Part shown: positions 8,964 through 17,729 of the stretch, one piece after another
Numbering within the stretch: the stretch's first letter is position 1
Layout: each line of letters begins with the position of its first letter
DNA from: Paracoccaceae bacterium
GTDB lineage: Bacteria; Pseudomonadota; Alphaproteobacteria; Rhodobacterales; Rhodobacteraceae
NCBI GenBank assembly: GCA_030697175.1
Contig: JAUYQR010000022.1
Coordinates: 1 to 64,000 of the forward strand
Reading direction: 5' to 3'
DNA: 64,000 bases
Program-made: the position numbers and the translations under genes
Notes under the pieces: model-generated
Told to the model about the DNA's origin: nothing
The model's database searches: none
The model's input: the letters and a program-made list of their open reading frames with translations, nothing else

Positions 8964-11501
8964 ATGGCTGACGTTCCGGTCGCCTGGTGGTCTTGCACCG
9001 CCGCCGATCTGTTGGCCGCGCTTGGCACTGGCGCGGCCGGGCTGGACCGGGCCGAAGCCGCGCGACGTTTGGCGCGCGTGGGGCCGAACCGTGTGACAGC
9101 GCGGGCTGAACGCGGCTGGGCAGGCCTGCTGCTACGGCAATACGAAAGCCCGCTGGTCCTGATCCTGATCTTCGCAGCGCTGGTCTCGCTGATCGTGCAG
9201 GAATGGACAGAGGCCGGGATCATTCTGGCGATTGTCGCGAGTAGCACCCTCTTGAGCTTTGCGCAGGAATACCGGGCCGCCAGGGCTGTGCAAGCCCTTC
9301 AGAAGCGGCTGGCACTGACCGTGAGCGTCCTGCGTGGCGGCCAGCCCGCGGTGATCGCGGCAGATGCCGTGGTGCCGGGCGACATCGTGCTGCTTTCGGC
9401 TGGCAACCTCATTCCGGCGGATGGGATGATAATCGAGGCGCGGGATTTCCTTGTAAGCCAAGCTGCCCTGACCGGAGAGTCCTTTCCGGTCGAGAAGCTT
9501 GCCACGCCCTCGCCCGTTGCGGCGACCTTGGTCGATCGCACAAATGTGGTGTTCCTCGGCACTTCGGTGCGCAGCGGAACCGCGCGGATGCTGGTTGTCA
9601 CCGCTGGAAGCGCCACCGCCTATGGCGCGATTGCTGAAAGGATGGGGCAGCGCGACCCGGAGACCGATTTCGAACGGGGGCTGCGCCGCTTTGGCGCGAT
9701 GTTGATGCGGGTCATGATGGTCATCGTGACGCTGGTCCTGACCGCCAACCTGCTGCTGGACCGCCCGGTGATCGACAGCCTGCTCTTTGCCGTGGCGCTG
9801 GCCGTGGGTCTGACGCCGGAACTCTTGCCCGCCATTGTCAGTGTCACGATGGCAACCGGAGCGCGGCGGATGGCGAAGGCGGGTGTTCTTGTTCGCCGTT
9901 CAGCGGCGATCGAGAACCTCGGGACGGCAGATATCCTCTGCACCGACAAGACCGGCACGCTGACCAGCGGCCAGATGGTTCTCAGCGCCGCCACAGACCC
10001 ATTGGGACAGGACTCCGAGGCCGCGTTCCGCTTTGCGCTGATCAATGCGCATTTCGAGACCGGAATCGAGAACCCGCTCGACACGGCGATCATCGCGGCC
10101 GCCGCGCGGCGCGGGGCGGCCTTGCCGAACAAGCCCAAGGTGGACGAGATCCCCTATGACTTTCTTCGCAAGCGTCTGACCATCGTCGTCGATCTGCCAA
10201 ATGAAGAAGCGCATCTTGTGGTGACCAAGGGGTCATTCGACACCGTTCTGACATGCTGCGACACTGTCGATACGCCTGATGGCGTACTGCCGCTTGATCC
10301 TGCTGCGCGCGGGCGTCTGGCCGCCTTTGTTGCCGCAAGAGGCGCGGAAGGGGTCCGTGTGCTTGGGCTTGCTACCCGCCGTATGGCGCCGAGAGCGCGC
10401 TATGAAGTCAGCGACGAAGCGGGCATGACGTTTGCCGGCTTCCTTCTGTTCGTCGATCCGCTCAAACCCGGCATCGACAAGACATTGACGGCCCTGGCAG
10501 TGCTGGGCATTTCGGTGAAGATCATCACCGGCGACAACCGCCATGTCGCCGAACATGTGGCCCGCGCCGTCGGTCTGGAGCCGACCGTGATCACCGGGGC
10601 CGAGCTGATCGCCACGCGGGACGAGGCGCTCTGGCATCTGGCGGAACATTGCAACGTGTTCGCTGAGGCTGACCCGCAGCAGAAGGAACGGATCGTTCGG
10701 GCCTTGCAGACACGCGGGCATTCGGTGGCCTATCTGGGCGACGGCATCAACGACGCCCCGGCGCTGCGGCAAGCAGATGTTGGCATCTCCGTTGAGGATG
10801 CGGTCGACGTGGCGCGGGAAAGCGCCGACATCGTGCTCATGGCCCCTGATTTCGACATCCTGCGGCAAGGGATCGTCGATGGCCGGAAAACCTTTGCAAA
10901 TACGCTGAAATACATCTCCATCACGACGAGTGCGAATTTCGGCAACATGATCAGCATGGCGTTTGGCACCCTGTTCCTGCCGTTCCTGCCCCTGACGGCG
11001 GCGCAGATCCTGCTGAACAACTTCCTGTCCGACATTCCCTCGCTGGCGGTGGCAAGCGACCTGGTCGATGCCGAGGCGGTCGCCCGTGCGCCGCGCTGGG
11101 ATCTGCGCGCGATACGGCAGTATATGGTGGTGTTCGGCCTGGTGAGCACAGGCTTCGACCTTCTGACCTTCGGTATGCTGATCTGGGTGTTCCATGCGGA
11201 CGAAACGCTGTTCCAAAGCACCTGGTTCGTGGTGTCGCTTTTGACGGAGCTTGTAGTGGTCATGGTCCTGCGGACCCGCCGGGTCTTCTGGTCAAGCCAG
11301 CCGGGAACACTGCTTCTGACGGCGACGGTCGCAGTTGGGATGCTGGCGGTCGTGATCCCCTGGCTGTGGCCCGTTGCCGAACTGTTCGGGTTTTCGGCGA
11401 TGCCGATGCCAGTCTTGGCCAGCAGCCTTGCAATCGTGGCCCTCTATGCAATTACCACCGAAGGCGTGAAGCTCTGTGTTCGGTCTGCCGTTGCCCTGTG
11501 A
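8964..11501 (+). CDS. mgtA: P-type ATPase, magnesium-importing type (MgtA-like)
   Basis: This 845-residue inner-membrane pump has the expected order: an N-terminal cation-ATPase domain (AADLLAALGTGAAGLDRAEAARRLARVGPNRV), membrane helices from about residue 55, the dephosphorylation loop LTGESFPVEK, the phosphorylated aspartate in CTDKTGTLTSGQM (near residue 328), the hinge GDGINDAPALRQADVGIS, and C-terminal helices with NFLSDIPSLAVASD. The spacing and sequence fit type IIIB Mg-translocating ATPases, which couple ATP to Mg2+ import. I chose the ATG at 8964; the frame stays open upstream, but family members start near here. The 238 bases before it contain no gene. In FNR-linked clusters these ATPases are often stress-associated, so Mg2+ specificity is likely but unproven. 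Confidence 0.8.
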   Translation: MADVPVAWWSCTAADLLAALGTGAAGLDRAEAARRLARVGPNRVTARAERGWAGLLLRQYESPLVLILIFAALVSLIVQEWTEAGIILAIVASSTLLSFAQEYRAARAVQALQKRLALTVSVLRGGQPAVIAADAVVPGDIVLLSAGNLIPADGMIIEARDFLVSQAALTGESFPVEKLATPSPVAATLVDRTNVVFLGTSVRSGTARMLVVTAGSATAYGAIAERMGQRDPETDFERGLRRFGAMLMRVMMVIVTLVLTANLLLDRPVIDSLLFAVALAVGLTPELLPAIVSVTMATGARRMAKAGVLVRRSAAIENLGTADILCTDKTGTLTSGQMVLSAATDPLGQDSEAAFRFALINAHFETGIENPLDTAIIAAAARRGAALPNKPKVDEIPYDFLRKRLTIVVDLPNEEAHLVVTKGSFDTVLTCCDTVDTPDGVLPLDPAARGRLAAFVAARGAEGVRVLGLATRRMAPRARYEVSDEAGMTFAGFLLFVDPLKPGIDKTLTALAVLGISVKIITGDNRHVAEHVARAVGLEPTVITGAELIATRDEALWHLAEHCNVFAEADPQQKERIVRALQTRGHSVAYLGDGINDAPALRQADVGISVEDAVDVARESADIVLMAPDFDILRQGIVDGRKTFANTLKYISITTSANFGNMISMAFGTLFLPFLPLTAAQILLNNFLSDIPSLAVASDLVDAEAVARAPRWDLRAIRQYMVVFGLVSTGFDLLTFGMLIWVFHADETLFQSTWFVVSLLTELVVVMVLRTRRVFWSSQPGTLLLTATVAVGMLAVVIPWLWPVAELFGFSAMPMPVLASSLAIVALYAITTEGVKLCVRSAVAL

Positions 11502-11539
11502 TCAACTGCGGTTCAGGCTCTTCACCCGCCTGCTTCACC

Positions 11540-12157
11540 TTACCCGGCTGAGTCTTCGCGCCGCCTCGACAATGCCTTGCCGAAGATCGCTGCAACGCGC
11601 GCTTCGGCGGCGCGGTAGGCTGCGAAATCCTTTGATGTGGCCTTGATGCCAAACTTTGTGGCCATGATCGTTGCCGCCACTTCGTCTGCAGTTGCCCCCA
11701 GACCTTCAAGGCTGAGCCGACCTTCCGCCACGCCCGCTTCGATCCAGCGCGCGATATGCCGTGTGATCCGGGTATGGGCCTCTTGCACCGCAGGCTGCGA
11801 GAACGGGGTATCAGCCGAGAGAATTTCGTCTGCATGGGGCGAGTTCATCATCGCTTCCATCGCATCGCCGTCGATGGCGTGAAACGTTGCAAGCAGGATG
11901 GAGACAGTGTCGCCCGGCATTGCCAGCACCCTGACGACGGCCATTTCAGACCGTTCGAAATGAATGCGGACCAGCGCGTTGAAGATATCTTCCTTGCCCG
12001 CATAGTGCAGGTATAGCGCCGGCCGCGACATGCCCGCCCCCTTGGCAATGTCGGCCATCGACGTGCGTCGCAACCCGTATCGCGCGAATGCCGTGAAAGC
12101 GGCGCGCAGAATTGCGGCATCCTTGGGGTCAATGCTGAGGCCAGCCTCGGTGTCCAT
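11540..12157 (-). CDS. TetR-family transcriptional regulator
   Basis: The 205-residue protein has the TetR N-terminal DNA-binding region (ILRAAFTAFARYGLRRTSMADIAKGAGMSRPALYLHYAGKEDIFNALV, residues about 16-60) and a helical ligand domain. It is divergent from the two-gene oxidoreductase starting at 12250, and a 24-base imperfect palindrome lies between them. The natural inference is ligand-responsive repression of both promoters. It ends 38 bases from the convergent P-ATPase stop. Confidence 0.9.
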   Translation of the reverse strand: MDTEAGLSIDPKDAAILRAAFTAFARYGLRRTSMADIAKGAGMSRPALYLHYAGKEDIFNALVRIHFERSEMAVVRVLAMPGDTVSILLATFHAIDGDAMEAMMNSPHADEILSADTPFSQPAVQEAHTRITRHIARWIEAGVAEGRLSLEGLGATADEVAATIMATKFGIKATSKDFAAYRAAEARVAAIFGKALSRRREDSAG

Positions 12158-12208
12158 GGCTTCGTATCGCAGAAAGCCGGTCTTCCGTCAAACGAGCCAT
12201 GGACATAC

Positions 12209-12232
12209 TGACACATATAGTCTAATTTGTCA
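12209..12232. promoter_or_regulatory. Candidate TetR operator (imperfect palindrome)
   Basis: The halves TGACACATA and TAATTTGTCA are near-perfect inverted repeats around a short spacer. The site lies 51 bases from the tetR start and 17 bases from the start of the [2Fe-2S] subunit gene, so a bound dimer would cover that gene's translation start region and probably its promoter. Confidence 0.5.
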
Positions 12233-12249
12233 TAAACGGGAGGCCGAGC

Positions 12250-12714
12250 ATGAGCTATTCACTTTCAATCAACGGCGCCACTCGCCAGATCGACCTGCCG
12301 GGCGATGTCCCGCTTCTCTGGGCACTGCGCGACGGCCTCGCCCTTACCGGGACCAAGTTCGGTTGTGGAATTGCCGCATGCGGCGCCTGCACCGTTTTGA
12401 TCGACGGCCAGGCGGTGCGCTCTTGCCAGATCCCGATCTCTGATGCGAACGGAGAGATCACCACCATCGAGGGCCTCGGTCAACCTGGGGCGCTTGCGCC
12501 GCTTCAGCAGGCCTGGGTCACGCACCAGGTCGCGCAATGCGGGTATTGCCAGTCCGGCCAGATCATGCAGGCCGCCGCCCTCCTGTCCGCCACTCCCGAC
12601 CCCACGGATCAGGACATTGATGACGCGATGCAAGGCAACCTGTGTCGCTGTGGCACCTACCCCCGCATTCGTGCCGCAATCCACGACGCCGCCCAGATGA
12701 TGAAGGCAGGCTGA
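12250..12714 (+). CDS. [2Fe-2S] subunit of molybdenum hydroxylase (isoquinoline 1-oxidoreductase alpha-like)
   Basis: This 154-residue protein is a xanthine-dehydrogenase-family small subunit. A plant-type ferredoxin cluster motif ([22 protein letters not shown]) is followed by a helical second [2Fe-2S] motif ([10 protein letters not shown] and [11 protein letters not shown]). It passes electrons from the molybdenum centre of its partner to an acceptor. It is separated from the large subunit gene by one base, so the two are translationally coupled. No FAD subunit gene follows, which fits the two-subunit Ior-type enzymes that donate to a cytochrome or the quinone pool. Confidence 0.9.
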   Translation: MSYSLSINGATRQIDLPGDVPLLWALRDGLALTGTKFGCGIAACGACTVLIDGQAVRSCQIPISDANGEITTIEGLGQPGALAPLQQAWVTHQVAQCGYCQSGQIMQAAALLSATPDPTDQDIDDAMQGNLCRCGTYPRIRAAIHDAAQMMKAG

Positions 12715-12715
12715 C

Positions 12716-14962
12716 ATGGCATCCTGGAAAACCATCACCCGCCGCTCTTTCATCGTGCTTGGCGCCGCCGTCGTCGGTGGGGCCGCCTTCGGGGCCTACA
12801 AGGTGGCCGAGGTGCCTGCGAACCCGCTGGTCCCTGTCCCCGGCTCTGTCCCCTTGAATCCTTGGGTCATCATCAACGCCGACGGCATCACCGTCATCGC
12901 GCCCCGGGCCGAAATGGGGCAGGGCATCTCAACCACCCTCGCCGCATTGGTCGCAGAAGAACTGGATGTCGACTGGGCCCAGATCCGTGTTCTGCACGGC
13001 CCTCCGGCGCAGGCTTACTACAACGCGGGCTTTGTCGAGCGCATGTCGAATGAGCCCGACTACCGGCTGTCCAAGGCGGACAACACGCCCAACGCTGTTC
13101 TCGCGGCCCTTCCGAAAATTCTGTCCATGCAGATGACCGGCGGGTCCACCGGTGCGATCGGCGGCTTTCTGCAGATGCGTCTTGCAGGCGCCGGCGCGCG
13201 CGAGGCACTGAAAGCCGCCGCTGCCAAGCGCCTTGGCGTCTTGCCCGACACTCTGAAGACCGAAGCTGGCAAGGTTATTGGGGCGCAGACCTTCACCTAT
13301 GCCGAGCTGGCTGAGGAAGCGGCGACGTTGGTCCCTGCGGATGTCGCGCTCCGCGATCCATCCACTTGGCGCTTTGTCGGCAAGTCCATGCCGCGTCTGG
13401 ACATGGTGGCAAAATCCACCGGGACCGAGACCTTCGGCATCGACATGACCCTTCCCGGGATGAAATTCGCCACTGTGCGGATGAACCCCAAGCGCGGCGG
13501 GCCGATGGCCAGCTTCGACCCGGCCGCAGCGCTCGTCCTTCCCGGCGTAGATCAGGTGATCCGCCTTGGATCGGGCATCGCGGTTGTTGCGAACAACACC
13601 TGGACGGCCATGCAAGCCGCTGCATTGGTGGATATCCAGTGGGGTCCGGCCGACTATCCCGCTGACACCGCCGCCATGCTGACCCGTATTGAAGCTGCCT
13701 TCGCCACAGCGCCGGACTCGCGCCTTCGCGATGATGGCGACGTTGAAACCGAGCTTGGCAAAGGCGACGTGATCGAAGCCGAGTATCGCATACCGTTTCT
13801 TGCCCATGCCGCGATGGAACCGCTCAACGCGACCGCCTGGGTCAAACCTGATGGCGCGGTCGAAGTCTGGTGCGGCAATCAGGCCCCGATCCTGACCCGC
13901 GACGCCATTGCGGCTGCGCTTCGGATCGACAGCGCCAAGGTCACGCTGCACACCCCCTCTATGGGCGGCGGCTTCGGTGGCCGCACGGACCCGGTGCCCG
14001 CCGTTCTTGCCGCCCGCATTGCAGCCGCGATGCCCGACACGCCGATCAAGCTGACCTACAGCCGCGAAGAGGATATGACACAGGACTTCTATCGCCCGGC
14101 TGCCATCGCCCGCCTCTCTGGTCGTCTCGAGGGTGGCAAGGCAACGGCCCTGTGGGGACGCACCGCCGCCCCATCGGCCACCCACAGCGCGCTTGGCCGC
14201 CTGATCGGCTTCGCGCCACCAGGTCCGGACCGCGCCACGGTCGAGGGTGGCTTTGACCAGCCCTATGGCTTGCCGAACTATCGCTACGACGGCCACATCG
14301 CAGACCTTACCGTCCCGCTGGGATTCTGGCGGTCAGTTGGCAACTCGATGAACGCCTTCTTTCTGGAAAGTTTCATCGACGAGCTTGCTCATGCCGCCAA
14401 GGCCGATCCCCTGCAATTCCGGCTTGACCTGATGCGGGACACCCACGCGCCATCCGCCACGCTTCTGGAAACCGTCCGCGACATGTCGGGCTGGGACAGG
14501 CTCAAACGCCCCGGCTTCGGGCGCGGCGTTGCCTTCTGCTATTCGTTCGGCACGCCGGTGGCTGAGGTGCTGGAGGTGCAGGACACCCCTGCTGGCATCA
14601 AGCTGACCCGAGCCTGGATCGCTTGCGACCCTGGCCTCGCGATGGATCCGTCGATCATCGAAGCGCAAATGACTGGCGGCATGGTCTATGGCCTTTCGGC
14701 AGCCATTCACGGTGCGATCACCTTTGATGACCAGCAGGTGGTGGAACGGAACTTCCCGGATTACGACCCGCTGCGGATGCACACCACGCCAAGTTTCGAG
14801 GTGAAGATCCTGCAGAACAATGGCACGTTTGGTCACATCGGCGGCGTTGGTGAACCGGGCACACCACCGGCCGCCCCGGCTCTTGCCAACGCACTGTTTG
14901 ACCTGACCGGCACCCGGGCCCGCGAACTTCCGCTAAACCGCACGTTCAATCTGATGACCTGA
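12716..14962 (+). CDS. Molybdopterin-binding subunit of aldehyde/N-heterocycle oxidoreductase (isoquinoline 1-oxidoreductase beta-like)
   Basis: This 748-residue molybdenum subunit begins with a twin-arginine-type signal (ITRRSFIVLGAAVVGGAAFGAY), placing the complex in the periplasm. It contains the duplicated Ald_Xan_dh domains, MGGGFGGRTD, and a C-terminal GGVGEPGTPPAAPALANAL segment that includes the catalytic Glu of the family. Length and the Tat leader fit the IorB/aldehyde dehydrogenase group rather than cytoplasmic xanthine dehydrogenase. Substrates in the family include aldehydes and N-heterocycles such as isoquinoline; the one here cannot be read from sequence. The divergent TetR gene is the likely controller. 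Cofactor-insertion (XdhC-like) genes are not in the window. Confidence 0.88.
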   Translation: MASWKTITRRSFIVLGAAVVGGAAFGAYKVAEVPANPLVPVPGSVPLNPWVIINADGITVIAPRAEMGQGISTTLAALVAEELDVDWAQIRVLHGPPAQAYYNAGFVERMSNEPDYRLSKADNTPNAVLAALPKILSMQMTGGSTGAIGGFLQMRLAGAGAREALKAAAAKRLGVLPDTLKTEAGKVIGAQTFTYAELAEEAATLVPADVALRDPSTWRFVGKSMPRLDMVAKSTGTETFGIDMTLPGMKFATVRMNPKRGGPMASFDPAAALVLPGVDQVIRLGSGIAVVANNTWTAMQAAALVDIQWGPADYPADTAAMLTRIEAAFATAPDSRLRDDGDVETELGKGDVIEAEYRIPFLAHAAMEPLNATAWVKPDGAVEVWCGNQAPILTRDAIAAALRIDSAKVTLHTPSMGGGFGGRTDPVPAVLAARIAAAMPDTPIKLTYSREEDMTQDFYRPAAIARLSGRLEGGKATALWGRTAAPSATHSALGRLIGFAPPGPDRATVEGGFDQPYGLPNYRYDGHIADLTVPLGFWRSVGNSMNAFFLESFIDELAHAAKADPLQFRLDLMRDTHAPSATLLETVRDMSGWDRLKRPGFGRGVAFCYSFGTPVAEVLEVQDTPAGIKLTRAWIACDPGLAMDPSIIEAQMTGGMVYGLSAAIHGAITFDDQQVVERNFPDYDPLRMHTTPSFEVKILQNNGTFGHIGGVGEPGTPPAAPALANALFDLTGTRARELPLNRTFNLMT

Positions 14963-15105
14963 GCCCGCAGGCCTGCTGGACCAACGGTTGAAGGCCTGTC
15001 ACGATGGGAACCGGAAGCATCCGTCGGGTGTTGATCGCCGTCTGGAACCGGACTGTGTTGCGGGCGCTTCCGCACCGGCGGGGCGGATCGGAACCGTGGG
15101 GAAGC

Positions 15106-17073
15106 ATGTTCGACACCGAAGCCTCGGCAGGCAACGCCAGCGCAGCGCGCACCGGCCTGACGCGCCGCATCACCTTGCCCACCCTTGCCACGATTGCCGT
15201 CGTTGCAGGCGTGCTGCATTTCGGTGCGGCGGTGTTTCTGCCGCTGGCCATCGCGACATTGATCAGCTTCGCGCTGTCGCCGCTGGTGTCGGTGTTTCGA
15301 AGGCGCGGCATCGGGCGCACACTTTCGGTGCTGCTGGCGGTCACTATCGCGTTCGGGATTCTGGGCGCGATCCTGTTCTTCATGGGCGGACAGTTGACCC
15401 TTGTCATCGAACAACTGCCGACCTTCCAATCCAACATCATCGCCAAACTGGAGGCGCTGCAAGCAGCTGACGGCCCGTCCGGCGTTCTGGGCCGCTTTGT
15501 CGACATGCTTGCGCGGATCAACGAAGAGATAAGCAGTGCGCTGCCGGCAACGGACGGCAGCACAGGCGCAGCGGGCAACGCTGAACCGATGCAGGTCGCG
15601 GTCGTCGAAACGCAGGATATCTGGCAGGTCATCAACGACATCATCCTGCCGATTATCGCCCCGATCGTGACGGCGGGTCTGGTTGTGGTGGTGGTCATCT
15701 TCATGCTGATCGAACGCGATGACCTGCGGGACCGGTTCATCCGGCTGGTCGGATCGAACGACCTGCACCGGACCACCGAAATCCTGGAAGACGCGGGGTC
15801 ACGGGTGGCGAAGTATCTGCTGATCCAACTGCTTGTGAACACCATTTATGCCATCCCGGTCGGGCTTGGCTTGTGGTTTATCGGCGTTCCGAACCCGGGC
15901 CTCTGGGCGATGATGACACTGGTTCTGCGCTTCGTGCCTTATCTCGGCAGCATCATGGCCGCCGCAATTCCGCTGTTCCTTGCTTTTGCGGTATCGCCGG
16001 ACTGGTCGATGGTGCTGTGGACGGTGGCGCTGTTTGCGACCGTTGAACTGGTGACATCGAATGTCGTGGAGCCGTGGATTTACGGTTCGCGCACCGGGCT
16101 TTCCCCGCTTGCCATCATCATAGCGGCAATCGTGTGGACGTCGATATGGGGTCCGATGGGGCTGATCCTGTCGACGCCGTTGACGGTGTGCCTTGTGGTG
16201 CTGGGCCGCTATCTGCCGCAGTTCGAAGTGTTCGACATCCTCTTTGGCGATGAACCGGTGCTGCGTGCGCATACCCGTTTGTATCAATGGCTGCTGATCG
16301 GCGATGTCGTGGAAGCCACGTCGCGGGCCGAGGAGGAGCTGGAGGAAAGCCACCTGTCTGATTACTACCGTGATGTGGGGATTCCGGCCTTGCTGCTTGC
16401 TCAGGCCGACTACGACCGCGGTGTTCTGTCGGAGGTGCAAGAGGAACGCATCGCCCTTTCGGCGCGAGAGTTTATCGCGGCGCTGGAGCCGGTCGTCGCT
16501 GACCAGTTGCTGCTGGCTGATGCAGAGGGAGAGGTTGAGCCGTCCCCGCAAACGGCGGTGAAGGCGCTGGTTTCGGGCGGGCGCAGTCGGCTGGACGACG
16601 TGGCGGCCGGGATGTTCGGTCAGGCGCTGGCAGTTGATGGAGCCGACGTGACCATAGTTGCCCGCGGCAAACTGAACCACATCGTCCAGAGCGTCCCCGA
16701 GGCGGCCACCGCCAAGGTTGTGATCCTCAATTTTCTTGACCCAACTCCGGCACGGGCGTCCTTGTTGATTGTCCGACGGCTGAAGCGAGCGCTGCCGCAG
16801 CTGCGGGTGGGTGTGGTGATCTGGCAGATGCCCACCGGAATGACCGACGATGGATCAGAGCAGCCGCGCCATCCAAGTGTCGATGCCGCCCTGCGATCCG
16901 CCGAGGAAATCGGAGCCGATTTCGTCGCAACATCGATGGACGACGCGCTGCGGATGGCGCTGGCCGACGATCCGCCCCGCCTTTTGGAAGATGACGGTCG
17001 GCCACGGGCGCGCCGGCGCACCGCGCTGCGGGCGGCTGCCCCGGTCAGGAAGGAACCTCTGGCCGCATCCTGA
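15106..17073 (+). CDS. AI-2E family transporter (PerM-like) with long cytoplasmic C-terminal domain
   Basis: The 655-residue protein has a multi-helix permease core: an N-terminal hydrophobic pair, helices around LIVVVVIFMLIERDDL, then GLWFIGVPNPGLWAMMTLVLRFVPYLGSIMAAAIPLFLAF and IWGPMGLILSTPLTVCLVVLGRY. An unusually long soluble C-terminus of about 250 residues follows (EEELEESHLSDYYRD...). AI-2E exporters are normally about 350 residues, so this is the extended variant; autoinducer-2 transport should not be assumed. I chose ATG 15106 because GGGGAA lies just before it; the frame is open to 15004. The DUF2383 gene follows after 44 bases and is probably co-transcribed. Confidence 0.8.
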   Translation: MFDTEASAGNASAARTGLTRRITLPTLATIAVVAGVLHFGAAVFLPLAIATLISFALSPLVSVFRRRGIGRTLSVLLAVTIAFGILGAILFFMGGQLTLVIEQLPTFQSNIIAKLEALQAADGPSGVLGRFVDMLARINEEISSALPATDGSTGAAGNAEPMQVAVVETQDIWQVINDIILPIIAPIVTAGLVVVVVIFMLIERDDLRDRFIRLVGSNDLHRTTEILEDAGSRVAKYLLIQLLVNTIYAIPVGLGLWFIGVPNPGLWAMMTLVLRFVPYLGSIMAAAIPLFLAFAVSPDWSMVLWTVALFATVELVTSNVVEPWIYGSRTGLSPLAIIIAAIVWTSIWGPMGLILSTPLTVCLVVLGRYLPQFEVFDILFGDEPVLRAHTRLYQWLLIGDVVEATSRAEEELEESHLSDYYRDVGIPALLLAQADYDRGVLSEVQEERIALSAREFIAALEPVVADQLLLADAEGEVEPSPQTAVKALVSGGRSRLDDVAAGMFGQALAVDGADVTIVARGKLNHIVQSVPEAATAKVVILNFLDPTPARASLLIVRRLKRALPQLRVGVVIWQMPTGMTDDGSEQPRHPSVDAALRSAEEIGADFVATSMDDALRMALADDPPRLLEDDGRPRARRRTALRAAAPVRKEPLAAS

Positions 17074-17117
17074 CGTTGTTCCTTCGTGCGCGGTCAACGC
17101 GATCGAAAGGACGAAAG

Positions 17118-17588
17118 ATGCAGACAATTCCCACCCCTACCCCTGACGAAGTGCGCGACGACGAGCCTAGCGAATCGGTCGAGGATGCGCTGGTCGCGCT
17201 GCATCGTCGGTCGGTCGACAATGCCGCCGGTTTCGCCGCAATGATTTCTCGCGCTGAACCGGACTTTCGGGTCGTGGCGCAACGCTTCCATGATCTGCAC
17301 CAGCGCCATGTCGGCACCCTCGCGCAAATGTTGCGCGACCGTGGGCTGCAACCCGATTCCGATGGCTCCTTCATGGCGACGGTCAACCGGGTCGTGGTCG
17401 GCATTCGCAGCCTGTTTGACGACATTGACGCAGATTTGATGCGCCAGATCCACACCGGCGAGGAATGGACGCTGGATGCCTTTGACCGCGCAATCGCCTC
17501 GCTGCACGACGCGCCAGAGGTGGCCCGCCTGCACGAGATGCGCGCCGAGTTGACGGAGCTTCTGGCCAAGTCACCTGATCCTGCGTGA
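17118..17588 (+). CDS. DUF2383 ferritin-like four-helix protein
   Basis: The 156-residue protein has a DUF2383-type helical pattern: VEDALVALHRRSVDNAAGFAAMISRAEPDFRVVAQRFHDLHQRHVGTLAQML near the N-terminus, then FMATVNRVVVGIRSLFDDIDADLMRQIHTGEEWTLDAFDRAI and a final helix. Members (PA2169 family) are ferritin-like bundles often found with stress-response genes; metal binding is not certain here. GAAAGGA stands before the ATG at 17118. It follows the AI-2E-type permease and ends before a strong terminator shared with the convergent PRC-barrel gene. Confidence 0.75.
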   Translation: MQTIPTPTPDEVRDDEPSESVEDALVALHRRSVDNAAGFAAMISRAEPDFRVVAQRFHDLHQRHVGTLAQMLRDRGLQPDSDGSFMATVNRVVVGIRSLFDDIDADLMRQIHTGEEWTLDAFDRAIASLHDAPEVARLHEMRAELTELLAKSPDPA

Positions 17589-17682
17589 AGGGTTGCCAAG
17601 GCAGCGGCCAGACGGCGTGTCATAGCGCTGGATGTGGCATGCGCCCTGCGCGGCAAGCGCCACGTCGAAGGTCCGCAAAACG

Positions 17683-17713
17683 AAGAAGGCCCGCGTTTTG
17701 CGCGGGCCTTCTT
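17683..17713. terminator. Bidirectional intrinsic terminator
   Basis: A 12-bp perfect stem (17683-17694 with 17702-17713, AAGAAGGCCCGC and its complement) closes a seven-base loop. It lies between the convergent DUF2383 and PRC-barrel genes; the A/T-rich outer stem can act as a U-tract in either direction. Confidence 0.85.
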
Positions 17714-17729
17714 GTGTCTGGCTGGCCGC

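Noticed and set aside
12929-14296. Minus-strand open frame opposite the molybdenum subunit
   Set aside because: No ribosome site or domain; opposite strand is conserved.
15007-15032. GGAAC-N17-TGTT upstream of the AI-2E-type permease gene
   Set aside because: The -10 deviates at its first base, and an identical-quality match at about 18795 has no gene behind it, so chance matches of this quality occur.
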